Below, piece by piece: positions 32,301-41,392 of a stretch of 41,392 nucleotides of DNA. The notes under the pieces were generated by a model, which saw only the letters and a program-made list of their open reading frames with translations, had not been told where the DNA came from and did no database searches. Source of the DNA: Helochares maculicollis (Eukaryota; Arthropoda; Insecta; Coleoptera; Hydrophilidae); assembly GCA_033557835.1 (NCBI GenBank), contig JAWQRO010000361.1, positions 1 through 41,392 on the forward strand, written 5' to 3'. How positions within the stretch are numbered: position 1 is the stretch's first letter; each line of letters opens with the position of its first letter. The position numbers and the translations under genes were made by a program.

Positions 32301-34958
32301 AATTTTAATAAATATAATAATATTGCAGACCCCTTAACAGTTACACTGCAATACGCATTAGCTATATAAAAAATACATACAATGCCTCAACCTGTGAACC
32401 AACGGCAGTTCAGATGGAGCGTCTCCAGAGTGGGAAGGAGTCGCGTGTTCTTCCAGCCGTATCGTTATTGTAAGTCTTGTATTTTCGAGCTTCCGGTTAT
32501 ACAGGTGCTCCCCATTAAAAATATATTTCGACCATAAGCCAGCCAGTGAGCGGCAGCAGCATGTCGTACATGCCAGGTCTTTCACCATTACGCATCTATT
32601 AGCTGATATCAACGCTTATATTGTGCTTTCAAAAACATGAAGGTTTTATCTTTTTATATTTGTTTAGTCATGCTTTTATAACTAAATATTTTTCTTGTAA
32701 AACAAACTATCTTTATCAAATTGTACGCTAAACCATGAGTGCCTCAAACCATTTAATACTGTCGTTTCCACGAGTAAACCATTTTCTTGGTTCTTCTGTA
32801 AAATCACAGTTATGCAGCTCTTGTGAGGACGCGTCATCTCGAAACTCTACTAAATTTGGCTGAATTTTTTATTGGAACTATCCTCTTTGTATACACCTTT
32901 TTTAAGTGTTCCTTCAATATCATTAAGGGTTCCATTATGTCGTCAAAAAGGACCAATATGAGCGACATGCGTATGGCTCGCGAGCAAATTGCCAGCACCG
33001 GTTGCGCCGGTAGGCAGCAATCAACGAATTTTCAGTCACATCTGCTATTTAGGCGAAAAATCCCTCCCGACAGCTGCACTAGGACCCCCCCAATACCCGA
33101 ATCGAGCACCCAAGGCACGCGGCTAATGCTGATGTAAAAGAGAGAGGAGGGCCCTTAATTAATCCGGTGTCTAAAAATTCTATTTAAGTCATTTTAACCA
33201 CTCCTAAACAGTTTTTCCGGCATTATGAAGCTGAAAAGGTTGGTTAGGAACAATTCGCAGCTCCCAATAGATAACGGTCGATATATATCTTCCTAAAAAG
33301 GGACCCAAAAGCTCTCTCACCTTATTTTAACGTATATACTTCGTGGCGAACTGCAAACATGAGTAGCAAGAACGAAAAATCGAGCCTTGAAATATAAGGT
33401 TAATGGGAAAGTTCATAAATCCTGGGGCTGCACGTTCTATTTTACGGAAAATCTGTCTCGTTTTCTTGTTTACTGTTTTCGAATTTGTCTCGCCCACTTC
33501 TCCTCTCTCTATTTGATATTAAAATAAATAGACGGAGATAGTCGATGAAAAGAATGTCAATTACTTTCGCGAAAACACTTGAAAAGGTTATTGAGTGAGG
33601 CAGTGGCGGTCCTCAAAATGTTGATTGTTGATCAACAATGATTTGCTACATTTCATTTAGAATACGCGTCCTTTATACTTACTAGGCCTACGTATTGATA
33701 TGATTTTGCTATCACTTAGGCTCTTGCATTGAAGCTACTCTTATGATATTTCGAGTGTTTAGTCGACTACACACCAACCGTGTGAGTGCCAGTGAATAAC
33801 TGTGAAAAAAAGTCGCTACAAGGTCGATTTGTTGTAAACAGGAACAATGAACCACAAGAAATGTTATAATAAAATATTGATGAATGCCTTTTTTGTAATA
33901 TTTATTAGAGATGTGGTAATTTCACCTGCGGACCATACTTTAACCGCGCAATCAAAAGATTACCCAATTTTGGAATCCTCGCCTCTGTTTGCCAGTATTA
34001 ATTATTACAGTCTTAAAGTAAATGCATTTCCAAGTCATGAGTCCAAAAATCGTACTCCAAGAGACAAGGGGCCTTTCCAATGTTAGGAGGTTATTAGCCT
34101 GTGATGTAAAGGCTGTTTAAAAATAAACTGATCTTTTAAAAATGGTTTATAAGCGTTTTATTTTCGTATTGAAGCTTCAATAATTGCCGATTGGAAGCAG
34201 CTTACCTAATTTTGTCTCGTTCGATACTCATGGCATTTCCAACCGTTTCCCATTCGAATACCTGAACGCTGTGTCATACGAAGCCTACCTAACCTATTTT
34301 AACAGCTATTTACTTTAAGTTGAATTTACAAACTTACTCTTTTTTGTTCAGGACAAAGCACAAGATGTGAAAAAGGCAAGGAAAGAAGAAAATGGTGCCG
34401 ATTCGGAAGGAGAAGAGCTCTTAGACGAAGAAGAAGAAGAGGGTGTTGAGGATGACGACGAAGAAGAGGAATTACCTGACGGAGAAGACGAAGAACTCGA
34501 AGGAGAAGGTAAGTGACCCTCGAACGTTGCTTAAAATTTTAAAAATCCTCAACTCCAACTGCATTTTGTTCATTAATAAATGATAGACCCCTCAAAAAAT
34601 ATTTATTCCCGCAATTCGTTAGTCTGAATGATCGTTTTTCCTTCATGTAAATGTGCTGTGCAAGTGTAAGTGCCTAAATAGCATGGATTCGGAAACAACG
34701 GCACCACAGTGCGGTATTTCATAACGAGTCATCCTGCGCCCTATTTTCCAAACGAGCCATTTTTTAAAAGAACGTACCCCTTCATTACATACCACGAAAA
34801 TCATCATTTCCCCACTCTTATCAATCAAAGACCGGCCTATCGCGATCGTTTAAGACCCATAATTGCAAGATTAATAACGGACACGTTTTGTTTTAGAAGA
34901 TGACGAAGAAGATGTGGAAGGAGAAGAGGGGGTGGACGAAGAAGAGGACGACGCATAA
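29346..34958 (+). CDS. Prothymosin-alpha-like highly acidic nuclear protein
   Basis: Exons 29346-29444, 34352-34508 and 34897-34958 join in frame to give 105 residues. Residues 1-33 are mixed polar (MSSKENSEVAVEKIEN..., ending GTKRSAE). Next comes KRSAEDKAQDVKKARK, a good bipartite nuclear localisation signal that spans the exon 1-2 junction. Residues about 46-105 are almost entirely Glu and Asp with a few Gly, Val and Leu. Length and composition resemble prothymosin alpha and parathymosin, disordered nuclear proteins that bind histone H1 and affect chromatin. In vertebrate prothymosin the KR-AAED...KKQK signal is at the C-terminal end, whereas here it precedes the acidic tract. Homology is therefore uncertain, and a different acidic chromatin protein is possible. 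Intron 1 is 4,907 bases, far longer than other introns in the window. Confidence 0.7.
29445..33846. other. Long first intron of the prothymosin-like gene
   Basis: The intron is partly GC-richer than the flanking genes. It contains a four-copy minisatellite (30874-30991). Near 31037-31097 there is a short inverted pair, GAACTTCCG and CGGAAGTTC, of ETS-site type. Many open frames of 60-117 codons occur, but none has recognisable domains or a consistent start. The long first intron may hold regulatory sequence. Confidence 0.45.
30874..30991 (+). repeat. 28-32-bp minisatellite, four copies
   Basis: Four near-identical units of the form ATCTTATGTTGTATGTACGC followed by a TACTCTCT tail begin at about 30874, 30906, 30934 and 30962. 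Length differences come from the pyrimidine CTCT tail. It lies in intron 1 of the prothymosin-like gene. Confidence 0.92.
33847..34086 (+). CDS. Candidate small peptide gene inside intron 1 (79 aa)
   Basis: An ATG-started frame of 79 codons reads MNHKKCYNKILMNAFFVIFI, then a polar stretch, then SHESKNRTPRDKGPFQC and a stop. Residues 10-20 are hydrophobic and could be a short signal sequence, with possible cleavage near VISPA|DH. AATAAA lies 36 bases after the stop (34122-34127). A possible 3' splice site, TTGTTGTAAACAG, ends just before the start. I recognise no neuropeptide or secreted family, and the signal peptide is weak. A GTAAAT within the frame (near 34017) could be a donor, so the gene structure is unsure. 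It may be chance. Confidence 0.3.
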   Translation: MNHKKCYNKILMNAFFVIFIRDVVISPADHTLTAQSKDYPILESSPLFASINYYSLKVNAFPSHESKNRTPRDKGPFQC

Positions 34959-35078
34959 TAACTCATTGTCATTTGGTTTGTGAGCATCGTAAAACCGGAC
35001 TCACTTAGTGCAAAGCCTAGAGCTACCCAGTGGCCGCGCTCTATCGTAATTTTAATTTAATTTTAAGTAATGTTATTA

Positions 35079-35084
35079 AATAAA
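35079..35084 (+). terminator. Poly(A) signal of the prothymosin-like gene
   Basis: AATAAA 120 bases after the stop codon, followed by a T-rich stretch. Confidence 0.6.
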
Positions 35085-38000
35085 GTGCGTTTTTATATTT
35101 AGATAAAAAAATTTCTGACCTACCAAAACATCTCCCCCCCTACTCTCTCAACCAATCAACATCAAGTGTGACGGCCACGGCTATCTCCAGCTTTGATCCA
35201 CAAAGGACTCAACGCAGCAGAGTGTCCGTGCGTGAACTTCTAACTTATTACGTAACCCCTTCGATTTGTATAAAAATGTCCATTTTGTGTAAAGATAGCT
35301 ATAAATTTTAGATTAAGTTGGTGTCACAAATATCCCCCTAATTTTTTTTTAATTGTACAAAAATAAGGAGAAATGTTTTTCAAAAATATAAAAACTGAGT
35401 TCGTAAATCGTAAGACGATGAGTTATCAAAAATTTGATTCTAGTAAATATTATTTTGAAAATAATTTCTTTTTTCGGCAAGGCAAAATCAAATTATAACC
35501 CAAAACGGTCTAGTTAGCCAGCTAGATCGCTAAAAAGTAAATACAATAAACGAGAGTTTATACAGCAAGAAAATTATTTAATAAGCAAGTTAAAAACCTA
35601 AAAACTTATTACTTAAATGCAAAAGTTAATCAGATTACAAAAGATATATCCAAATGATCTAAACCGAAAATATATAAATGAGTAAGAGTGTTTATTATTG
35701 CAGCAAATGAGAAAGCGCAGAAGGGCAATAAACGTTAAATAGAATATAGGATAATTTGTTTCTAGATCCGTGTGTTTACTGTATGTATGGCGAACTGTGT
35801 TTTTATTTTTTATTATAAATACTGTTCAAAGCGAATGGACTCTGGCCCGAAGTGGTGCATGGCCAGTACGGCATCAAAGACAAAAGAATACAATCGGATG
35901 TCGCGGTGACATGAACCACTTCGGACGATGCATCTCCGTTCACCTCATTCCAACCATTACAACATTTTATTATTTCATACAGGCGGATTGTCTTCGTTAA
36001 GAAAACAGCTCGCTCTATTTTTACTACAGAAAATGTTTTATTAATATTGAAAGAAAAAATGAAAATGTTTGTCTACTTAATGAAATAATTGATCTGTAGA
36101 TTTAATGAAAAAAGAAAATTTGTAACAGTGATTGTATAATTTTTGAGTGACTATAAAAACAATGGATACAATTTGTTTCATAATTCTCTTGTTTCAATGT
36201 GTTTTATTTTCTTGACCCATACTACACTTGTTCAAATTAGTTTTGTACTTAAGTTTTTTTTGTAATCATTTTTCTATTCAGGATTTCGTAGAATTGCATT
36301 TTTTATTTATTATAATGATAATAATAATGAAAAACTCTGTAATGTACAAAATAATGAAACATTTTAAGTATTTTGTTCGTTTTCTTCACTCAAATTGATT
36401 ATTAGGTTATGTTTATTATTTTTCGAAGGGCATTTTTAACCAACAATGTGATAGACATTCTTTGATAGTTTAATTGGTAGATTGGCTAAAAGAAAATCTT
36501 TCATTTTGTTAACTGAAGGAGAGACCGTTAGTTTTGAAATTAAATTATTTCAACATCGAATATCGCTTTCATTTGTCATCATCTTTCAAACAGATCGTCG
36601 ACTTTCAACTGTTTTTAATTCTACTTTCTTAAATATACGACAACTGTTGAGTTTAGCGCTTTTTTATTCTAATCCTTGAATCGTTCTCAAAGACGAATCC
36701 GTTTTGGCTTATGACGAGATCATTACCATCCACTCGGCATAAGACAAAACGCCGATGTCTGCAACTAGGGAGGTTTGTGACTTTGCAACACTCAATAATT
36801 AGGGTAGCTGAGCACACAAAATTTGTTCGTAACGTAAATTGCACGCATTTCTCTCGGGGCGGTTGGTGAAAAGGGGTGACTTTAAGGAATTTTACTTTTT
36901 GTATTGTAGTAAATTTGGCCGTGAGTTATTGAAAGTGATGGGGTGGAGAATTACTTAATTTTGTAAAAGGGTAACTTGTGTTGTAAGATGCAAATTTCAA
37001 GCGGCAGTTGCACTGAAGAGCCCCATTGCCTTAGGGCGAAACGTCGGCAGCATTTGTCTTACCCACCCATTTTTAGAGACCCCTTCTCTTTTGATACGGA
37101 ATACCTGAAACGCATTTGTATCAGAAATATTACTGGCGCGCTCTAACTCACAAAAATAATCTACTAAAAATATTTTATCCTACACCCATCTCGTTCTCGC
37201 CCATTCCAAATATCTCCTGCTTATACGTTATTCGACTAACTTTATGATTGGTTACTGCATTTCATTAAAAACTACACAACAGTGTTCTCCTCATTACGTC
37301 GCCACATAATGAGAAAATAGTCGAGACCGGTTTTTATTACTCACAGCCCGTGTGAACAAACCGACTTCATGCATTTCACAATGAAATTAAAAGTAATACA
37401 CTTAATTCGGTCATAAACAAACATTTTTAATTAATTTCACGAGAGAATCGTGCGTCTACGATGTAGAGTCGTAATTTCTATTGAAAACGTAATTGGCATT
37501 AAAGTGATCAAGCGCAATATTCGATTAGGGTGTCCAATCTAGAGTGCCGTAGCAGCAGCCGCCGCCATTTTTGTTCATTTTTATTGCAGTCAGCATCTTG
37601 CTTTCCGTGATGTTTAATCCTGCTTTGTATAGCTGTTGAATTGTAGAGTACCTGCATTAAATAATGCATAATCAAACACGTCTTTCTTATTTCGCTCCGA
37701 TATTTAAAGTTCATTATACTCAAAGAAATCTACACTTCAAGTCCGATGGAGGTTCCCTAATGGTTCGTTTTTCAACTGTTTGTCCTGCGTTTGCTATCAA
37801 AACAGACAATTTTACCAATTTTCAGCAATATAATTAACTAGTTTTTTTTGGGTTTATTCTCGTCTCAACTATTTGGTTGAATATTTTCCCTTAGATGGCC
37901 TCATTTCCGAATCGTTTTCATCATCCACGTCCTGCTTCGCCGAATAATCCGGAGCGAGCGTCCTTCAGTCGCCTCTGCACGCCCCTAGCGGAGAGCCACC

Positions 38001-39500
38001 CCTAGCAAATCTCATCCCTTGCGGAACTTCGAGCTCCTTCCCTTGTCTCTAAGTTTATTCCTTCGTAAAACTCATCCCTTATCACAACGTATTCCCCGCT
38101 AGAATCGACCCCTTGTCAAAACCCATCCCTTGTTACACCCATCCCTTCAGTCGTCGGTTCCACTTCAGGTTCTGCCCCTTTTACCGCCACATCAACCCGC
38201 ACGTACCGCGCAGGCGCATCGAAACGCGTCATCAGCATCAGCACCTGCGTGCTTCGGCGTGGGCCGGCAGAGAATCGTGCGATTTTCGTGTATACCCCTT
38301 AATCGATTGTTTGTACTTTTTGCCATGGGATGCTACCCTTAGGGGGAGAGTCACCCTACGCGGGTCCCCTTCCCTTTGTTATTCGGGTAAGAGGCCCGGG
38401 CTCACAGGCCCTCCAAGCGGCTCTGGTAATGATCAAAGTGAAAAAGTAATTGATGGTAACCGACACATCATATTGTATAACTTTTCGATTTACGTTTTGA
38501 TATAACTGGGTACCTAGCAGGCATCTACGCGAACGGGAGAGATTTGCCCCCAAGCAACCACCGGTCGTGATTAAAATAATAATAAGAAATTAATTAACAT
38601 AAAACCAACGCGCTCTTTCTTATAATTCGGGCCGGCGCTGATTAAAACTGCTTTGTAACAAACCTGGGGGGCTCCGCGCTTTACCTTTAATCTCTCAATT
38701 TGAGATTTTCGCCTTAAAAGTAATAATTTTTTTTAATTAAAAATAAATATAAATTTATCAAAGATATTTGCAGTTATCCTTGCAATGATTTGGTAGGAAA
38801 TTTACTCAAACGTACTCCAAATCACACTAAGACCCCAAATTGTACGATTTTCTTTTGATTTCGCTCGCTACTGCCTTGCCGACTTGCTTAACCTCCAGCC
38901 TCCAGTCTGATCCTTAATTCTTTCCCACGTACTTGCTCTTCTTGCCGATGCTTCCCTGACGTCATTCCATTTTCGTGTTAGTTTTGCATTGGTTTATCCT
39001 GTCACTGACGTCTCGTGCCATTTTTCCTGAGTTAATTATCAACATTTATGACGGCACAATCTTATTTGCACTTTCTCCATTGTTTCTCCTATAGCATAGA
39101 TTGGCCGAAGAGTCTCGGTTTTTCTCTTTCCTCTCTTTACCCAGGTCTTTTACTACAGTTTATTGCTGGCTTTAAAACGTTGTCACTGTTTCGGCTTTGA
39201 TACATCCTTTCTAATTGGAAACGATATCCTCATCACGTAATATAATATATTTTAACTCAATTTTCTCCAATTGCCCAATTTTCCCATCACGCAATTGTAC
39301 CTAAATACTTGCCGTCGTTTATCTTCTGCTGTTCCTTTGATTGTGATGTTATGACTTCTCCTGCGATTATCACTGATTTGATCGTTTTGCAAATCATCAT
39401 GTCTGTCTTCACGATTTCCTTGATTCAGACTTCAGGATTTTGTGAAATGCTTCTTGTGATTTGTATTCGGTGCTACAACTTCTTTCATCAGTTTTGTCTC
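35085..39500. other. Gene-free region downstream of the prothymosin-like gene
   Basis: About 4.4 kb without a gene I can support. The first 1.4 kb is very AT-rich and may include alternative 3' untranslated sequence. A motif near 37013-37052 (GAAGAGCCCCATTGCC, then GGGCGAAACGTCGGCAG) resembles the terminal motifs of Penelope-like elements. Positions 37900-38450 are locally GC-rich and contain repeated CATCCCTTG / CCCCTTGTC words around 38010-38150. Open frames there have no domain. From 38700 to 39500 nothing is recognisable. Confidence 0.45.
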
Positions 39501-39539
39501 ACTCTTTTTACATTACAAGGGAAGATGTTGGGATCATGA

Positions 39540-41392
39540 AAATTGGCATATGGCTGATATCGCAAAAACTTAGATCTGAGGCATGTAGGTTTGCCGGAAG
39601 TATCTGTTTACCTACACAGTTGAGAAATTTTTTCAAGTAAAGTAGTCTTTAAAATTAAGCTATCGGATTCAAATTTCGTGCACATCTTAAAAATTACAAA
39701 ACAGTGACAGATACAAATTTTCAACGTGATCGGAGCACTGGAAGTGCTATTTTTATCACTTTGAAAATTCCAATTTTAGTGGGCCTGGAAATAAAAAAAA
39801 ATTACAAAAATGTTACGAAAATGGTAAACATGGAAAATATAGCAATAACAGATGGTTCCGTGTACATTTGAAAACCGGAAGTGGGACTTAACCGTCATAA
39901 ATTTCATTTTTACATTTCCGTATTACTATACGAAGTGTCCCTGAATCCATTTTGACCATTTTTGGCATGTCTGTGTGTATCTAGACACGATAGCAGTCAG
40001 ACCGTTTGAGCTGGAGCGATGAAATTTGGCATATGGCTATTATCGCTAAAACTTTTGAAAATTTTTCAAGTAAAGTAGTCTTTTAAATTAAGCTATCGGA
40101 TTGAAATTTTGTGCAGATCTTAAATATCACAAAAAACTGACATATACTAATTTTCAACATGATTGGACCATCGGAAGTGGTATTTTTATCATTTTTAAAA
40201 TTCCAAATTTAGTGGGCCTTGGAATAAAAAATGTTACAAAAATGTTGAAAATGTTACAAAATTGGCAATCATAGAAAATACAGCAATAACAAATAACTTC
40301 GTGTAAATTTGAAAACCGGAAGTAGGACTTGACCGTCATAAGTTTCATTTTTACATTCCCGTATACTATACGAAGTATAGCAAAGGGAAGGTATTGGGAT
40401 CATGAAAAAATTCTACCTCGAGATTTTGACGGATCTTCTCATATTGAGTTCCCCTGAATCCATTTTGACCATTCTTGGCATGTCTGTGTGTACGTAGACA
40501 CGAAAGCGGTCAGACCGTTTGAGCTGGAGCGATAAAATTTGGCATAATGCTATTATCGCAAAAACTTAGATCTGAATAATCTTTTGAGGCGTGTAGATTA
40601 ACCGGAAGTACTTATTTACCTACACGGTTTTCAATTTTTTTCAAGTAAAGTAGTCTTTAAAATTAAGCTAGCGGATTGAAATTTCGTGCACATCTTAAAT
40701 ATCACAAAAAACTCGGATACACATTTTCAACATGATTGGAGCACCGGAAGTGCTATTTTTATCATTTTTAAAATTTCAATTTTAGTGGGCCTTGGCATAA
40801 AACATTTTACAAAAGTGTTACGAAAATGCTAAACATGAAAAATATAGTAATAACAGATAGTTCCGCGTAAATTTGAAAACCGGAAGTGGGACTTTACCAC
40901 CATAAATTTCATTTTTACATTCCCGTCATGGTGAGGTCATGGTATTACATTCCCGTATTACCATACGAAGTATATACGAAGTAATATAGTATCATAAAAC
41001 AATTCGACCTCGAGATTATGACGGGTCTCCACGTTTTGTGTGCCCCTGGAATCCATTTCGACCATTGTTGGCATGTCTGTTGTACCTAGACACGATAGCG
41101 GTCAGACCGTTTGAGCTGGAGCGATGAAATTTTGCAAATGGCTATTATCGCCAAAACTTTAGATCTGCGTCATTTTTTCGAGGCATATAGAACCTCCGAA
41201 AGTACCTGTTTACTTACACAGTTTTGAAAATTTTTCAAGTAAAGTAGTCTTTAAAATTAAGCTATCGGATTGAAATTTCGTGCACATCTTAAATATCACA
41301 AAAAACTCGGATACACATTTTCAACATGATTGGAGCACCGGAAGTGCTATTTTTATCATTTTTAAAATTTCAATTTTAGTGGGCCTTGGCAT
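39540..41392 (+). repeat. Degenerate tandem array, about four copies, runs off window
   Basis: A unit of roughly 430-595 bases is repeated head to tail. The landmark TCAAGTAAAGTAGTCTT occurs near 39635, 40068, 40641 and 41236, and CCCTGAATCCATTTTGACCA-type sequence near 39940, 40453 and 41045. Other shared blocks are GGCATATGGCTATTATCGC, TTAAGCTATCGGATTGAAAT, AGTGCTATTTTTATCA and GAAAACCGGAAGT. Units also end in a small palindrome, CTATACGAAGTATAG. The array is cut by the right edge, and a related single copy is at 776-1110. No protein is encoded. It looks like a satellite or the tandem ends of an unrecognised transposon. Confidence 0.85.

Noticed and set aside
32823..33137. 104-codon plus-strand frame with an internal ATG giving MSSKRTNMSDMRMAREQ.
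   Set aside because: Composition is not that of a folded protein, no homology comes to mind, and there is no poly(A) signal or promoter. Kept as probable chance.
35770..36000. 76-codon frame with a hydrophobic start that looks like a signal peptide.
   Set aside because: It starts at a non-ATG codon. The ATG inside in another frame stops quickly, and the region is AT-rich 3' flank of the prothymosin-like gene.
38113..38505. 130-codon plus-strand frame in a locally GC-rich stretch.
   Set aside because: No recognisable domain, no convincing start context or splice sites, and it is partly made of repeated CATCCCTTG words.
40365..40380. CTATACGAAGTATAG-type palindromes in the right-end repeat resemble the arms of a loxP site.
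   Set aside because: Only the TATACGAAGTAT core is shared, there is no loxP spacer or second full arm, and the motif recurs with variation in each repeat unit. It is part of the repeat.

Overview
The window is AT-rich animal DNA with short GT-AG introns, three mariner copies, a Penelope-like retroelement and a solo LTR. The ribosomal protein L36A copy has the insect form (104 residues, second cysteine pair C-x2-C, C-terminal KGQMIQF), so an insect is the best reading. A beetle or another holometabolous order is plausible, but the sequence alone cannot settle the order.

Layout. Positions 1-5,000 are repeat-dominated. A decayed Penelope-like element on the minus strand has its endonuclease end (263-800) separated from its reverse transcriptase end (4,527-4,802) by about 3.7 kb. 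That gap holds a long-inverted-repeat element (about 1,241-4,474) and one copy of a repeat family that returns as an array at the right end (about 39,540-41,392). Positions 5,077-11,565 (+) hold a four-exon TMEM184C-type membrane protein gene. Its intron 1 contains a complete two-exon gene on the opposite strand for a small secreted six-cysteine protein (5,699-6,236). Intron 2 holds a solo LTR with target-site duplication and a 268-bp tandem duplication. Introns 2 and 3 hold two mariner remnants. Positions 12,651-18,812 (-) hold a complete five-exon transportin-3 (TNPO3 / Tnpo-SR) gene, convergent with TMEM184C. Its intron 3 carries a third mariner with a duplicated catalytic half. Positions 19,367-21,210 (+) hold an STK33-like protein kinase that shares a divergent promoter region with TNPO3. 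Positions 21,595-24,515 (+) hold WASHC3 (CCDC53), and 25,305-26,173 (-) hold RpL36A. Positions 29,346-34,958 (+) hold a very acidic prothymosin-like nuclear protein with a 4.9-kb first intron. The rest, to about 39,500, has no gene I can recognise.

The genes are ordinary animal housekeeping genes: SR-protein nuclear import, the WASH endosomal actin complex, the ribosome, a chromatin-type acidic protein, a membrane protein and a kinase. They do not form a pathway or operon. The less ordinary content is the nested secreted-protein gene, a second weaker candidate peptide gene inside the prothymosin-like intron, the nested and palindromic repeat architecture at the left end, and duplicated sequence blocks upstream of the prothymosin-like gene. 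I found no CRISPR array, tRNA or rRNA.
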